In this document: in pieces, positions 8,609 to 17,217 of the stretch
Numbering within the stretch: the first letter of the stretch is position 1
How the letters are laid out: each line of letters starts with the position of its first letter
Program-made: the position numbers and the translations under genes
Notes under the pieces: generated by a model
The model's database searches: none
Seen by the model: the letters and a program-made list of their open reading frames with translations, nothing else
Told to the model about the DNA's origin: nothing
Assembly: GCA_030536575.1 (NCBI GenBank)
Contig: JAUNPS010000008.1
Location: forward strand, 60,078 to 124,077
Reading direction: 5' to 3'
DNA: 64,000 nucleotides
Source of the DNA: Eubacteriales bacterium
GTDB lineage: Bacteria > Bacillota > Clostridia > Lachnospirales > Lachnospiraceae

Positions 8609-8866
8609 TTATCTTTCCTTTCCGTACCGTACTTCGTCTACCAGTGCCTGAATATCATCTTCGCTGTAAACGCCCATTTCTTCGGCAGCTCCGGCAAAGG
8701 CAGCCTGCGCCTTGCGGATTGCTTTGGAAGAAGCGTTGCTTACAACAATTTCCCCGTCCTCCTTCTGGAAGAACAGAATTTTGTCCCCGGACTTTAAGCC
8801 GAGCAGCCGCCGTATTTCCACCGGCACCGTAATCTGACCGTTTGCAGAGATTTTTGCCAAATTCAT
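8609..8866 (-). CDS. AbrB/MazE-type antitoxin
   Basis: An 85-residue protein starting MNLAKISANGQITVPVEIRR, the swapped-hairpin AbrB/SpoVT DNA-binding fold (about residues 1-45: GQITVP, LGLKSGDKILF), followed by a helical tail that would bind the toxin. The start at 8866 follows AAAGGGTGA; a longer frame to 8929 has no RBS and does not match the family. It should neutralise the adjacent PIN protein and repress its own promoter. Confidence 0.88.
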   Translation of the reverse strand: MNLAKISANGQITVPVEIRRLLGLKSGDKILFFQKEDGEIVVSNASSKAIRKAQAAFAGAAEEMGVYSEDDIQALVDEVRYGKER

Positions 8867-9035
8867 AAAATCACCCTTTCTATTCTTGAAATCTAAAGAA
8901 AGCTTGAGGTCATTTATAGTATATCCCATTTAGAGGCAAAAGTAAACTTGCCGTAGTCGAAAAAACGTGGCTGTTTTATGAACTTTTTGCAAATTTGATT
9001 AAAAACTCCTTTCCAAATCGTCTTTGGCCTGCCTT

Positions 9036-9467
9036 TTAATCATTCTTCATCACATCATAAATCCGGATTTCCACGCCGCCCTTTCTTCCCTGCACCTCCG
9101 ACCGGAACTGCCCCCGGCACAGATACTCCCCAAGCACCCGGCTGTCCGTAATAAACCGCGGACACGCATGCAGATACGCATCCTCCCGATTCGCCTTGGT
9201 AAAATACCCGTTATTCTCTACGAAAAGATAACACTCCGTCCCCTCGCTGTCCTTCCCGCGGAACATATATTTCGCACACATATGCCGGCTTCCGGCCACA
9301 TTTTCCACCTGGACATCCACCGCCCCCGGTAAAATCTCCCCGGTAAACAGCTCAGACTCCACCTTTCCCGTAAAAGGAATAAACGTCACCGCTCCATAAG
9401 GCCCTTCCATATTCGAAACCTGTGCGTCATCCGTAAAAATCTGAAACGTCATAATCGGTTTTTCCAT
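9036..9467 (-). CDS. DUF3237-family protein
   Basis: A 143-residue small beta-rich protein matching the DUF3237 pattern: an early TF-IFTDDAQV strand, GPYGAVTFIPFTG, VAGSRHMCAKYMFRGKDSEG in the middle, and FVENNGYF. No signal peptide, so cytoplasmic. The biochemical function of this family is not established. A strong AGGAGG RBS (reverse complement of tcctcc at about 9475) precedes it. It lies downstream of the esterase in the same direction and is probably the last gene of the minus-strand utilisation locus, so it may act on the imported substrate or its aglycone; that is inference from position only. Confidence 0.75.
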   Translation of the reverse strand: MEKPIMTFQIFTDDAQVSNMEGPYGAVTFIPFTGKVESELFTGEILPGAVDVQVENVAGSRHMCAKYMFRGKDSEGTECYLFVENNGYFTKANREDAYLHACPRFITDSRVLGEYLCRGQFRSEVQGRKGGVEIRIYDVMKND

Positions 9468-9567
9468 CTTCGCATCCTCCTGTCTTCTTCTTTCGGAGAG
9501 AGCCGCCCTCTGTATCGGCGGCGACGGCGCTTAACGTCTTCCCGGAAGGCCTGCAATCACTTTTCGT

Positions 9568-10677
9568 TTATCCCCGCAGCTCTCCCGTCTCCGGGTCCCG
9601 CGAAAACCTCCGAATAAACTCCCACGTCAGCTCCGCCAGCGCCCTTGACGGCCAATGCGCCGATTTCCCCATACATACGAACCTCGCCAGATTCTCCCCC
9701 TGCGGATTCACACAGTCGCCCACAAAATGGCTCCTTCCCTCCCGCAGGATCACGCTCGTCCTCTCAAAAGGAAATCCCAGCTTTTCCGTCACAATATCCG
9801 CGCTGAACCGCGCCGCCCTCCGCACTTCCTCCTCCGGAATCCGCGGACACCCGGCAATCTGCCGCCAGTTATTCACTGACGCGATCTTGTTTTTCCCGGA
9901 AAGGTCGATCCGATCTGTCCCGTCCCCGCCGTCACCTCCCGGCGGCGTAAACTTCGGCTCATCCTCCGTCACCGGAAGCAGTCCCAAAATCTCCTGCTCG
10001 CCCATGCAGACGCAAACCGGAAGCTTCACCTGCGCGGCGTGCGCCACCATCTCCGGCGTAATCGTCTCGCCCGGCCACAGCGTGTCGTTCTGCTTATGAA
10101 CCCCCGTCGGCCCGTTCGCAAACAGCATTCCGCCGATTCCCACAGCCGCAAACCGCTCCGGCCAGCGAATTCCGTGGCGGCTGGTCATAAACCCTCCTAA
10201 GGAATATCCTACCATATAAACGCGGCTCCAGTCCACCGGAAGATTTTCTTTCGCATACGCAAACAGCTCCTCCATTTTTTCGACCGTCTCCGTCTCCGGA
10301 ATGATAACGATCATTTCCTCTCTGGCCGCAATGTGCGTATACCCATAACTCTCCGCCAAATAAATCGGATTCCCGGAACCATGCATCACAAACAGAAGCG
10401 GATAGCATTTCCCCGGAGCAGTCTGATTCACATAGCTCATCGGAAGGTATAACGCCCATTTCTCCGGGCGGGATTCCGTGTGGAAAAGAATCTTTTTCAG
10501 CCCCCGATCCTCCCAGTATTTCAGGGTTTCTTCGCTTCCCTCGTCGGGATTCTGGTGCATGCACTCCTGATTTTCCAAAATGCCTTTCAGGCTTTCGCTT
10601 TCCGCATACGCTTCCAAATCAAAATCATCTGAACTCATCATGTCAAGAAGGTGTAAAAGCTCCTCTTTTTCTTTCAT
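9568..10677 (-). CDS. Alpha/beta-hydrolase, PHB-depolymerase/feruloyl-esterase-like
   Basis: A 369-residue alpha/beta-hydrolase. The nucleophile elbow GYSLGG places Ser159, PLLFVMHGSGNP near residue 93 gives the oxyanion region, and GRSHFVGD near the end supplies a likely catalytic histidine. The layout resembles LpqC/poly(3-hydroxybutyrate) depolymerase-like esterases. No signal peptide is present, so it would act on imported substrate; an acyl or phenolic ester is plausible given the neighbouring rhamnosidase and reductase. The first 35 bp overlap the end of the YczE-like gene and GGAGGAGAG precedes the ATG, so translation is likely coupled. The true substrate is unknown. Confidence 0.75.
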   Translation of the reverse strand: MKEKEELLHLLDMMSSDDFDLEAYAESESLKGILENQECMHQNPDEGSEETLKYWEDRGLKKILFHTESRPEKWALYLPMSYVNQTAPGKCYPLLFVMHGSGNPIYLAESYGYTHIAAREEMIVIIPETETVEKMEELFAYAKENLPVDWSRVYMVGYSLGGFMTSRHGIRWPERFAAVGIGGMLFANGPTGVHKQNDTLWPGETITPEMVAHAAQVKLPVCVCMGEQEILGLLPVTEDEPKFTPPGGDGGDGTDRIDLSGKNKIASVNNWRQIAGCPRIPEEEVRRAARFSADIVTEKLGFPFERTSVILREGRSHFVGDCVNPQGENLARFVCMGKSAHWPSRALAELTWEFIRRFSRDPETGELRG

Positions 10678-11308
10678 TTCTGCTCTCCTCCAATATTTTT
10701 TTCATGTACGGCCCCAGAATGCGGCCATAAACCCGGATCATCCGGCCAATGCACAGCGCGGACAACACGGTTCCTACTCCGATCCCAATCAGCCGGTGCG
10801 CAAAAATCAGCGAAACCGCCGCCGTGATTGAAACCATCACACAGTCGAAAATCAGCTTCCCCTGTCCGAAATCCTTGTGCAGGGCATAGCCCACCGCGCG
10901 GGCCATCCCGTCCGCCGGATTCGGGATCAGATCCAGCGTCACCATCAGGTAAGCGCCCAGAGCGGTCAGCACAATGGCCGCCGCCAAAGCCGCCAACTGT
11001 ACCGGAAGGGAATCCGGGTGAAAATCCAGCAGGCGATTAAAGAAATCGATCACGCGCCCCATCACATAGGAAAACGGGATCTGCAATAAAATTTTCCCGT
11101 CAATCTTCCGATAAATCAAGAGCTGCGCCGCCACAAACACAAAATACAGCAGCGTCGAGCATGTCCCCAGCGAAAGCGGCGTCATCTGGCTCATTGCATA
11201 CGGAAAGGTATTAATCGAGCCAACGCCAAGCCCGGCCCGCGTATTCAGGACAATGCTGAAGCCCAGCAGAAGAACCCCTATGACGTATAATCCAAGTCTC
11301 TTAAGCAT
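10643..11308 (-). CDS. YczE/YitT-like integral membrane protein
   Basis: A 221-residue polytopic membrane protein with five or six predicted hydrophobic segments. It starts MLKRLGLYVIGVLLLGFSIV and continues NTRAGLGVGSINTFPYAMS, typical of the YczE family of uncharacterised membrane proteins. The ATG at 11308 follows AAAGGAG; a frame open to 11377 would overlap the stop of the rhamnosidase gene and lacks an RBS. It sits between rhamnosidase and esterase in the same direction. A transport or accessory membrane role in the locus is possible, but no function is known for the family. Confidence 0.8.
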   Translation of the reverse strand: MLKRLGLYVIGVLLLGFSIVLNTRAGLGVGSINTFPYAMSQMTPLSLGTCSTLLYFVFVAAQLLIYRKIDGKILLQIPFSYVMGRVIDFFNRLLDFHPDSLPVQLAALAAAIVLTALGAYLMVTLDLIPNPADGMARAVGYALHKDFGQGKLIFDCVMVSITAAVSLIFAHRLIGIGVGTVLSALCIGRMIRVYGRILGPYMKKILEESRNERKRGAFTPS

Positions 11309-11373
11309 CCAAATCTCCTTTCGCCGCGCCAGTCCATTCACACCCCGCGCCGACTGGTCCGCCGCTTCGCCCG

Positions 11374-13668
11374 TCATCCGCCGACCTCCACCTTGTCCTC
11401 CATCCCCTCCGGGACTTCATACTCCACCTCAAGGCTTCCATCCTCCCGCTTCTTCCACTCTACCGAAACCATCCCCCACTTCGTCGCAGCCGTCCCCTTC
11501 GCCCAATCCAAATACCCCGGCACCGGCGCAATCCGTATCCTCTCAAACCCCGGCTCCGCCGGCCCAACCCCCAGCGTCACCGCCGTCAACTCATACAAAA
11601 TCACCGCTCCCCACGCATGACAGTCACTCCGCTCATCCGTGGCATTCTCCACACACGTCGTCAAATGCTTCCCAAGCATCTCCCTCCAGAGATCCCAAAG
11701 CTTCTCCGTCCGCTCATACATCCCCGCCTTCTCCAGCGCCCGGAACAAATAAAACGCCGTCGAAACCGTATACTGCGCATACTTCTCCGTATCCTCCAGC
11801 GTATCCCGCAAGAGCCTCTTCCACTCCCGCTCCTCTGCCGTCTCCGTCAGCACCGCAAACATCTGGCAATGCTGGCTGTACTCCTGCACACCCGGCCCAT
11901 CCAGATAAACCCCTTCCGAATCTCTGCAATGCGCATTTACCGCTTCCTGCACCAGCTCCGCCCGTCTCCGGTACTCCTTTGCCGTACTCTCCCTTCCCAC
12001 ATACTCACAAAGCTTCGCCGCATGCTGAAGCCCCATAATATACAAAAGACTCTCCATCGTCAGCGGCCCGCAGTATCCCGCCGGCGGCATCCCCACCGAC
12101 TTCCCCCACGGAATCGCCCAGTCAACGAAAGACCAATACCTTTCACTGATATGTCCCCCGGTCTTCCCAACCAGCCCCCGCTCATCCAAATGCTCGTCAA
12201 AATATCCCAAAATCCCATCGATACAGGGCAGATGCTTCCGCACCAGCTTCTGATCACCAAAAAACATCATATGGTCATAAACCATCAAAATATAATAAAT
12301 CGCAAATCCCGGAATCACATTCGGCCCATAATTCGGATGGCAGCAATTAATCATCCCATCCTCCCGCTGCGACCTCCGGAAATCATCCATACACTGTCTC
12401 GCCAGCCGGTCATCCCCGGAAACCATGTAGGTATACAAAATCTCACTCCTGGAGTCCATTGCATACTGCAACTGCTCATAAAACGGGCAGTCCACATACG
12501 TCTCCTGCATACAACGCTTCAGCGACCGCAGGCTGATCTCCCAAATCCCCGTCATCGTCTCGTCCGACGTCTCCACCGAAGCCTTTGCCTCCAGCGGATA
12601 CCCCGTTTCCAGATAATCAAATCCCGTCAGAACCAACGGCTCCTCCGCCGTCTCAATCTCCAGCCGGATAAACCGAAACGTCCGAAACCAGTATTGCTCA
12701 TAAACTTCCTCACAGTCTTCCGTACCATACCCGTCTGCATGGTAAACATCCGTATGGCCATGCAAATGACCGTTCACCCAATCCAGGCGATCCCCCTTCA
12801 ATAGGCCTACGCCATTCATGCTTTTCCCATCCTGCACATAGCCCTCCGACAAAAGCATTTTCACACAAGCCCCCGCGCCCCTCTGCATCCGCAGAGAAAG
12901 GTATCCGCAGGTTAGCTCGCCCGCATTCAGCTCCACTTCCGTCCTCGTCCCGGCCGGAATCTCCACCGAACGACCGCCATTTAAAAATTGCTCCCACTTA
13001 TCCGCCGTTTCCGCGTCATATTTCGGGACAACGCCCGCCAGCCGCCGCTTCTCCAGCTTCAAAAACGGAATCGGCCGCCTGTGCAGATCCGCCGGACAGG
13101 AAGCCGGTTTTAACTCCAGTACATTGTATGCAAAAGCCGTCTTCCATCCACTGTCGTCAAATTCCGGCAGCTTCCAGTTCTTCACTTCCGCATCGCCGCC
13201 GCATTCCTCCAGATACATCAGCGGAGAGAACCCTTCCGCCTCCCGCAAGATCCGGTAATTTTTCCGCTCCCGGCACTTCCATGTCTCATCCGCCGTCAGG
13301 CTCCCGCCCGGCTCCTCCACATACAAGCCAGGCGTCGCCGTCCGAAACATCCCGAAATTCCCGGAACCATAGGCCACCGCATACCGCAGCACCTCCACCG
13401 CAATGACATTCCTCCCGTCCCGCAGAAACGGCGTCAGATCAACCTCATCATAATACCAGATCCGCTGATCCCCTCTCGCAGGGCCAAACTGTGCGAACTG
13501 TCCATTTATGTACAATTTATACCGCGTATCCGCAGAAATCCGGATTTTCCGCGTATGTCCCTTCTCCGCCTCAAACTCCCTGCGGAAATAGACAATCCGC
13601 GCTTCGTCCCGCACCGTTTCTTCGACGCCTGGAATCCAAATCCAGTGTGTTTTCGGAAATTCCGCCAT
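11374..13668 (-). CDS. Family 78 glycoside hydrolase, alpha-L-rhamnosidase-like
   Basis: A 764-residue cytoplasmic enzyme (no signal peptide) that should release terminal alpha-L-rhamnose from glycosides. The N-terminal half carries the beta-sandwich domains: YFRREFE, ISADTRYKLYINGQ and FGPARGDQ near residues 28-70 are typical of Bac_rhamnosid_N. In the (alpha/alpha)6 barrel, Asp393, Glu398 and Asp405 in DCPFYEQLQYAMD repeat the 5- and 7-residue spacing of the catalytic Asp567, Glu572 and Asp579 of Bacillus RhaB. A C-terminal beta-domain follows (GFERIRIAPVPGYLDWAKG). It is shorter than many family members (about 900). It lies just downstream of a sugar importer, so substrates are probably imported intact and cut inside. 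Confidence 0.88.
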   Translation of the reverse strand: MAEFPKTHWIWIPGVEETVRDEARIVYFRREFEAEKGHTRKIRISADTRYKLYINGQFAQFGPARGDQRIWYYDEVDLTPFLRDGRNVIAVEVLRYAVAYGSGNFGMFRTATPGLYVEEPGGSLTADETWKCRERKNYRILREAEGFSPLMYLEECGGDAEVKNWKLPEFDDSGWKTAFAYNVLELKPASCPADLHRRPIPFLKLEKRRLAGVVPKYDAETADKWEQFLNGGRSVEIPAGTRTEVELNAGELTCGYLSLRMQRGAGACVKMLLSEGYVQDGKSMNGVGLLKGDRLDWVNGHLHGHTDVYHADGYGTEDCEEVYEQYWFRTFRFIRLEIETAEEPLVLTGFDYLETGYPLEAKASVETSDETMTGIWEISLRSLKRCMQETYVDCPFYEQLQYAMDSRSEILYTYMVSGDDRLARQCMDDFRRSQREDGMINCCHPNYGPNVIPGFAIYYILMVYDHMMFFGDQKLVRKHLPCIDGILGYFDEHLDERGLVGKTGGHISERYWSFVDWAIPWGKSVGMPPAGYCGPLTMESLLYIMGLQHAAKLCEYVGRESTAKEYRRRAELVQEAVNAHCRDSEGVYLDGPGVQEYSQHCQMFAVLTETAEEREWKRLLRDTLEDTEKYAQYTVSTAFYLFRALEKAGMYERTEKLWDLWREMLGKHLTTCVENATDERSDCHAWGAVILYELTAVTLGVGPAEPGFERIRIAPVPGYLDWAKGTAATKWGMVSVEWKKREDGSLEVEYEVPEGMEDKVEVGG

Positions 13669-13683
13669 GTTTCTTCCTCCTCG

Positions 13684-14583
13684 TTACTCTTTTACGCCGC
13701 CCATCGTGATTCCTTTGACAAAATACTTCTGGAAGAACGGATAGGCAATCATCATCGGCAGGATTCCCACCACCGCAATCGCCATCCGCATCGTCGTGGA
13801 CGGAACCGTTGTGGCCTGCACCGCCAAATCCGAATTATTCGCCAGGAAATTGATATTTTCATTGATCTTATTCAGCACAATCTGAATCGTATACAGCTGC
13901 GAGCCGCCGTTCTCCGTCAGGTAATACAGGCCGTTCGTCCAGTCATTCCAGTATGCAATGGCCGACATCAGCCCAATCGTCGCCAGAATCGGAACCGAAA
14001 GCGGCATCACGATCTTTACAAAAACCTGGAACACATTCGCCCCGTCGATCTCCGCCGCCTCCAGCAGGCTCGGACTGATACTGTTTGTAAAATAATTTTT
14101 CACCAGCACCACATTGAACGGGCTCATCAGCAGATTCGGCACGATCAGCGCCCAAATGGTATCTTTAATGTGAAAGACATTCGAATAAATATAGTAGCTT
14201 GCCACGATACCGCCGTTAAACAGCATGGTAAAGATGCACATGAACATCAGAATCTTCTGCCCTGGCAGCTTTTGGTTGCTGACTGCAAAGGCAAATGTGC
14301 TGGTCAGTACCAGGCTTAAACCCGTTCCAACCACCGTCACAAGGATGGTCATCAGGTACGCTCTTCCAATCGTCGCCCATTCCCTCGCAATGTACCGGTA
14401 CGCTTCCAGGCTCCATTTCTCCGGAAAGAACGTATAACCGTTCACTAACGCCGTCTGATTATCCGTAAAGGAAGCGATCACCAACAGTACAAACGGTAAA
14501 AGCGCCAGCAATGACCCGATGATCATAACGGCATACGCCGCGATCTGCCATACGGTACTCTCCTTGATTGCTTTTTCTTTCAT
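13684..14583 (-). CDS. Carbohydrate ABC transporter permease, LplC/YtcP type
   Basis: A 299-residue permease of the binding-protein-dependent family, CUT1 class, with six predicted membrane segments. The coupling loop LLEAAEIDGANVFQVFVKIVM near residue 185 is the EAA motif. It begins MKEKAIKESTVWQIAAYAVM and ends YFVKGITMGGVKE, the ending typical of the LplC/YtcP group that serves oligosaccharide and rhamnogalacturonan-type importers. It pairs with the permease 12 bp upstream. No ATPase gene is in the locus; a shared MsmX-like ATPase elsewhere in the genome is the usual solution for this class. Confidence 0.92.
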   Translation of the reverse strand: MKEKAIKESTVWQIAAYAVMIIGSLLALLPFVLLVIASFTDNQTALVNGYTFFPEKWSLEAYRYIAREWATIGRAYLMTILVTVVGTGLSLVLTSTFAFAVSNQKLPGQKILMFMCIFTMLFNGGIVASYYIYSNVFHIKDTIWALIVPNLLMSPFNVVLVKNYFTNSISPSLLEAAEIDGANVFQVFVKIVMPLSVPILATIGLMSAIAYWNDWTNGLYYLTENGGSQLYTIQIVLNKINENINFLANNSDLAVQATTVPSTTMRMAIAVVGILPMMIAYPFFQKYFVKGITMGGVKE

Positions 14584-14595
14584 GACCCTACCTCC

Positions 14596-15519
14596 TTAAA
14601 ACAGCGCGTTTTCTCTGCTGGTCTTACGGATCAGCGCATTGACCGCAATAATCGTCACGAATCCCACGATGGACTGGTAAACGCTGGCCGCACTGGACAT
14701 TCCGAAGTCGCTGCTCTTCATCAGCGCATTGTATACATACACGTCGATCGTCCGCGTCACACTATACAGGGTTCCGCTGTTCATCGGCACCTGGTAGAAC
14801 AGGCCGAAATCCGAATAGAAAATACGTCCCACCTGAAGCACCAGCATGGTGATCATCGTCGATTTCAGAAGCGGCAGGGTAATGCATTTAATCTGCTGCC
14901 ATTTCGTCGCGCCGTCCAGCGTCGCCGCCTCGTAATAATCCTGGCTGATCCCCACAATGCTGCTGTAATAAATGATCATCGCATAGCCGACGCTCTTCCA
15001 CAGATGCACGAAAACCAGGATAAACGGCCAGTATTTCGGCGTGTTGTACCAGGAAACCGGTTCGAGGCCCAGGGGCTTTAAGATCATGTTGTTGATCAGG
15101 CCGGTTTCACCGGAAAGCATTGCGTAGCCCAGATAGCTGACGATAACCCAGCTCATCAGGTACGGGATCAGGATCAGGCTCTGGTACAATTTACTTGCCA
15201 CACGGCTGCGAATCTCGTTGATGAGAATCGCAACCGCTACGGCCAGCGCCGTCGTCAGAATAATAAAGGCCACATTGTAAAGGAGCGTATTTCTGGTAAT
15301 CGTCCATGCATCCTTTGATGCAAACAAAAACTTGAAATTGTCGAACCCGGCCCAGTCGCTTCCCAGGATTCCCTTGCGGAAATTCAGCTTTTTGAAGGCA
15401 ATGATAATGCCGAACATGGGAAGGTAGTTATTGCAGATCATGTAAATAACTCCGGGTAATGCAAATAGATAATAGGGTAAATAATGTTTCCAGTTTGTTT
15501 TTTTCTTTTTCTTCGTCAT
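14596..15519 (-). CDS. Carbohydrate ABC transporter permease, LplB/YteP type
   Basis: A 307-residue permease and partner of the previous one. A basic N-terminus (MTKKKKKTNWKHYLPYYLFA) is followed by six membrane segments; the family phrase MFGIIIAFKKLNFRKGILGS follows the first segment and EAATLDGATKWQQIKCITLP is the coupling loop. LplB/YteP-group members look like this. It starts 30 bp after the binding-protein gene ends, in one operon. Together with its partner it forms the channel for an oligosaccharide or glycoside. Confidence 0.92.
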   Translation of the reverse strand: MTKKKKKTNWKHYLPYYLFALPGVIYMICNNYLPMFGIIIAFKKLNFRKGILGSDWAGFDNFKFLFASKDAWTITRNTLLYNVAFIILTTALAVAVAILINEIRSRVASKLYQSLILIPYLMSWVIVSYLGYAMLSGETGLINNMILKPLGLEPVSWYNTPKYWPFILVFVHLWKSVGYAMIIYYSSIVGISQDYYEAATLDGATKWQQIKCITLPLLKSTMITMLVLQVGRIFYSDFGLFYQVPMNSGTLYSVTRTIDVYVYNALMKSSDFGMSSAASVYQSIVGFVTIIAVNALIRKTSRENALF

Positions 15520-15549
15520 ATGGGCCGGGCCTCCCTTTTTCTTTTCCGG

Positions 15550-17055
15550 TTACTGCTGTGCCGCCAGCCACTCGTCAAGCTGTCTCTGGTTCTCGGCAAT
15601 GACGTCGTCGATACCGGCCGCGGTCAATGCGGAACGGAACTGTTCCAGCGTCGGAAGCGGATCTACCACGCCAAGGCCAAGCACGTTTTCATACTGGCTG
15701 ATAACGTCTGCAACGGCCGCGTACTGAGTTCTCACCGGCTCGCTGTTAAAGCAGTAGCCCAGGACGTCGGAGGTGTGTTCTTCGGTAATGCTTTCGTTAA
15801 AGGCACGCATGGTGTCGTAGTAGGTGTCATCGTTTGGCGGCATAACAAGGTCTTTCATCTTGTCGCCCCACACGTTCAGGATCGCGGAATACGGGGTGTT
15901 GGAGTTGTCAATGCCTTCCGGCCAGTCAACCACATGCTCTGTCCCTTCCACGCGGACATAGTGCACATTTTCGATTCCTCTGTAAATCAGGTTTACAACG
16001 TCTTCCCTTGCATAGGTCATGTTCAGGAATTCCATCGTCTTTTCCGGATTATCGCAGGTGATCGGGATCATCCACTGAGTCACCTGGTAATCCTGGGTGC
16101 GGGACGCCGGAGCCACCGTCCGAAGCGCTACTACATCGGTTCCCAGATAAGCCTGCATGGACTGAGAATGTCCGGCTACCATATCCGGTTCTGCGTTCGT
16201 GAACATTCCGAAATAGCTGCCGCTCTGGAGCTGGGTCAGGGTTGAATCTGTGATCGTATTGCAGTCGGAAGAGAAATAGCCTTTTTCAAACCAGTCTCTC
16301 ATCAGCACGCAATAGTCTTCAAATTCCTGAGATGCGAAATAATTTTCCACCGTTGTCGTGCCTTTTCCGTAGTTCTCCAGAACGCCTCCGCCGTAATCCG
16401 CGCCCAGCAGATCCACGTCCGCCATAAAGGTAAACGGCGCGTCCTCGCTTCCATTAGCGGCTACGCAGTAGAATTTATCGCCTTCGCCCTCTTTCACAAT
16501 CGCGAAAATCTCGGACAGCTCTTCAAAGGTGTAAATTTTTTCCTCATCATATTCGATTCCATATTTGTCCAGAATATCTTTCCGGCACTCGAACGCTTTT
16601 ACGCGCCCCATTTTTTCTTCGGTCGGGATGGTATACAATGCGCCGCTGTAATAACCGCCGGACATTGCCTTGCCCTCTGCTTCCAGAATGTCCTGGCCGT
16701 ACTCTTCCACCAGGTCATCCAGTTCCAGCAGCATGCCCTTGTTTACGTAGCTCTGTGCGCCGCCCTCGAACATACACATTGCCAGATCCAGCTTTTCGCC
16801 GGAAGATACCATCAGGCTCGTGGTATTGTTCAGCTCAAATGCGCTTGCCGGATAAAAGGTTACGTGAACGCCGATTTCCGGCTCCGTGATTTCGTTTAAC
16901 GCATCCTCTACCATCTGCAGATCCTGCGGGGTGGTTCCAAGGGTTGGATACTGCACGACAACTTCGTAGATTTCCTCGTCAGCGCTTACGCATACGCCTG
17001 CGGATAATGCCAGGGCTCCTGCCGCGACGAGCGCGGTGATCATTTTCTTTTTCAT
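15550..17055 (-). CDS. Carbohydrate ABC transporter substrate-binding protein (family 1, LplA-like)
   Basis: A 501-residue exported binding protein that goes with the two permeases downstream. The ATG at 17055 follows AGGAGGAACCC. The signal peptide MKKKMITALVAAGALALSAG ends near VSADEE and lacks a proper lipobox (the only nearby Cys is preceded by Gly-Val), so anchoring is uncertain. The mature protein has the SBP_bac_1 layout: SSGEKLDLAMCMFEGGAQSY near residue 80, a MGRVKAFECRKDILDKYGIE segment, and a long alpha-helical C-terminus. The closest functional group (LplA/YtcQ) includes proteins for complex oligosaccharides. Regulation: four phased repeats and a promoter lie directly upstream, matching the YesN-type regulator of this locus. 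Confidence 0.9.
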   Translation of the reverse strand: MKKKMITALVAAGALALSAGVCVSADEEIYEVVVQYPTLGTTPQDLQMVEDALNEITEPEIGVHVTFYPASAFELNNTTSLMVSSGEKLDLAMCMFEGGAQSYVNKGMLLELDDLVEEYGQDILEAEGKAMSGGYYSGALYTIPTEEKMGRVKAFECRKDILDKYGIEYDEEKIYTFEELSEIFAIVKEGEGDKFYCVAANGSEDAPFTFMADVDLLGADYGGGVLENYGKGTTTVENYFASQEFEDYCVLMRDWFEKGYFSSDCNTITDSTLTQLQSGSYFGMFTNAEPDMVAGHSQSMQAYLGTDVVALRTVAPASRTQDYQVTQWMIPITCDNPEKTMEFLNMTYAREDVVNLIYRGIENVHYVRVEGTEHVVDWPEGIDNSNTPYSAILNVWGDKMKDLVMPPNDDTYYDTMRAFNESITEEHTSDVLGYCFNSEPVRTQYAAVADVISQYENVLGLGVVDPLPTLEQFRSALTAAGIDDVIAENQRQLDEWLAAQQ

Positions 17056-17104
17056 TGGGTTCCTCCTTGTTTTTGATCTTGTTTCCGTGTTTCGTAATGT
17101 CATT

Positions 17105-17209
17105 TTATAAAACTTCCTGTTTTCCTACAATGTCCGCAGACGACTTCTCATTACAGATTTACGACTTTTCCCGTTTCAGATTTACGACCCGGATTTACAG
17201 AAAAACGAC
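17105..17209 (-). promoter_or_regulatory. Promoter with four helically phased ACGAC repeats before the sugar-binding protein gene
   Basis: On the plus strand ACGAC occurs at 17140, 17161, 17184 and 17205 (21, 23 and 21 bp apart, about two helical turns), two of them as ATTTACGAC. Read on the minus strand they are GTCGT(A/T)3 direct repeats ending 9 bp before a possible -35 (TTGTAG, 17125-17130) with a -10 TAAAAT 17 bp on. This is the usual place for an AraC-type activator such as the YesN-like regulator encoded nearby. Confidence 0.6.
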
Positions 17210-17217
17210 TTTCGGTT

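Noticed and set aside
11617-12804. Long open frame on the plus strand inside the rhamnosidase gene
   Set aside because: It is antisense to a gene with a full catalytic motif, is dominated by Arg, Pro, Leu and His, and has no RBS; a composition shadow.
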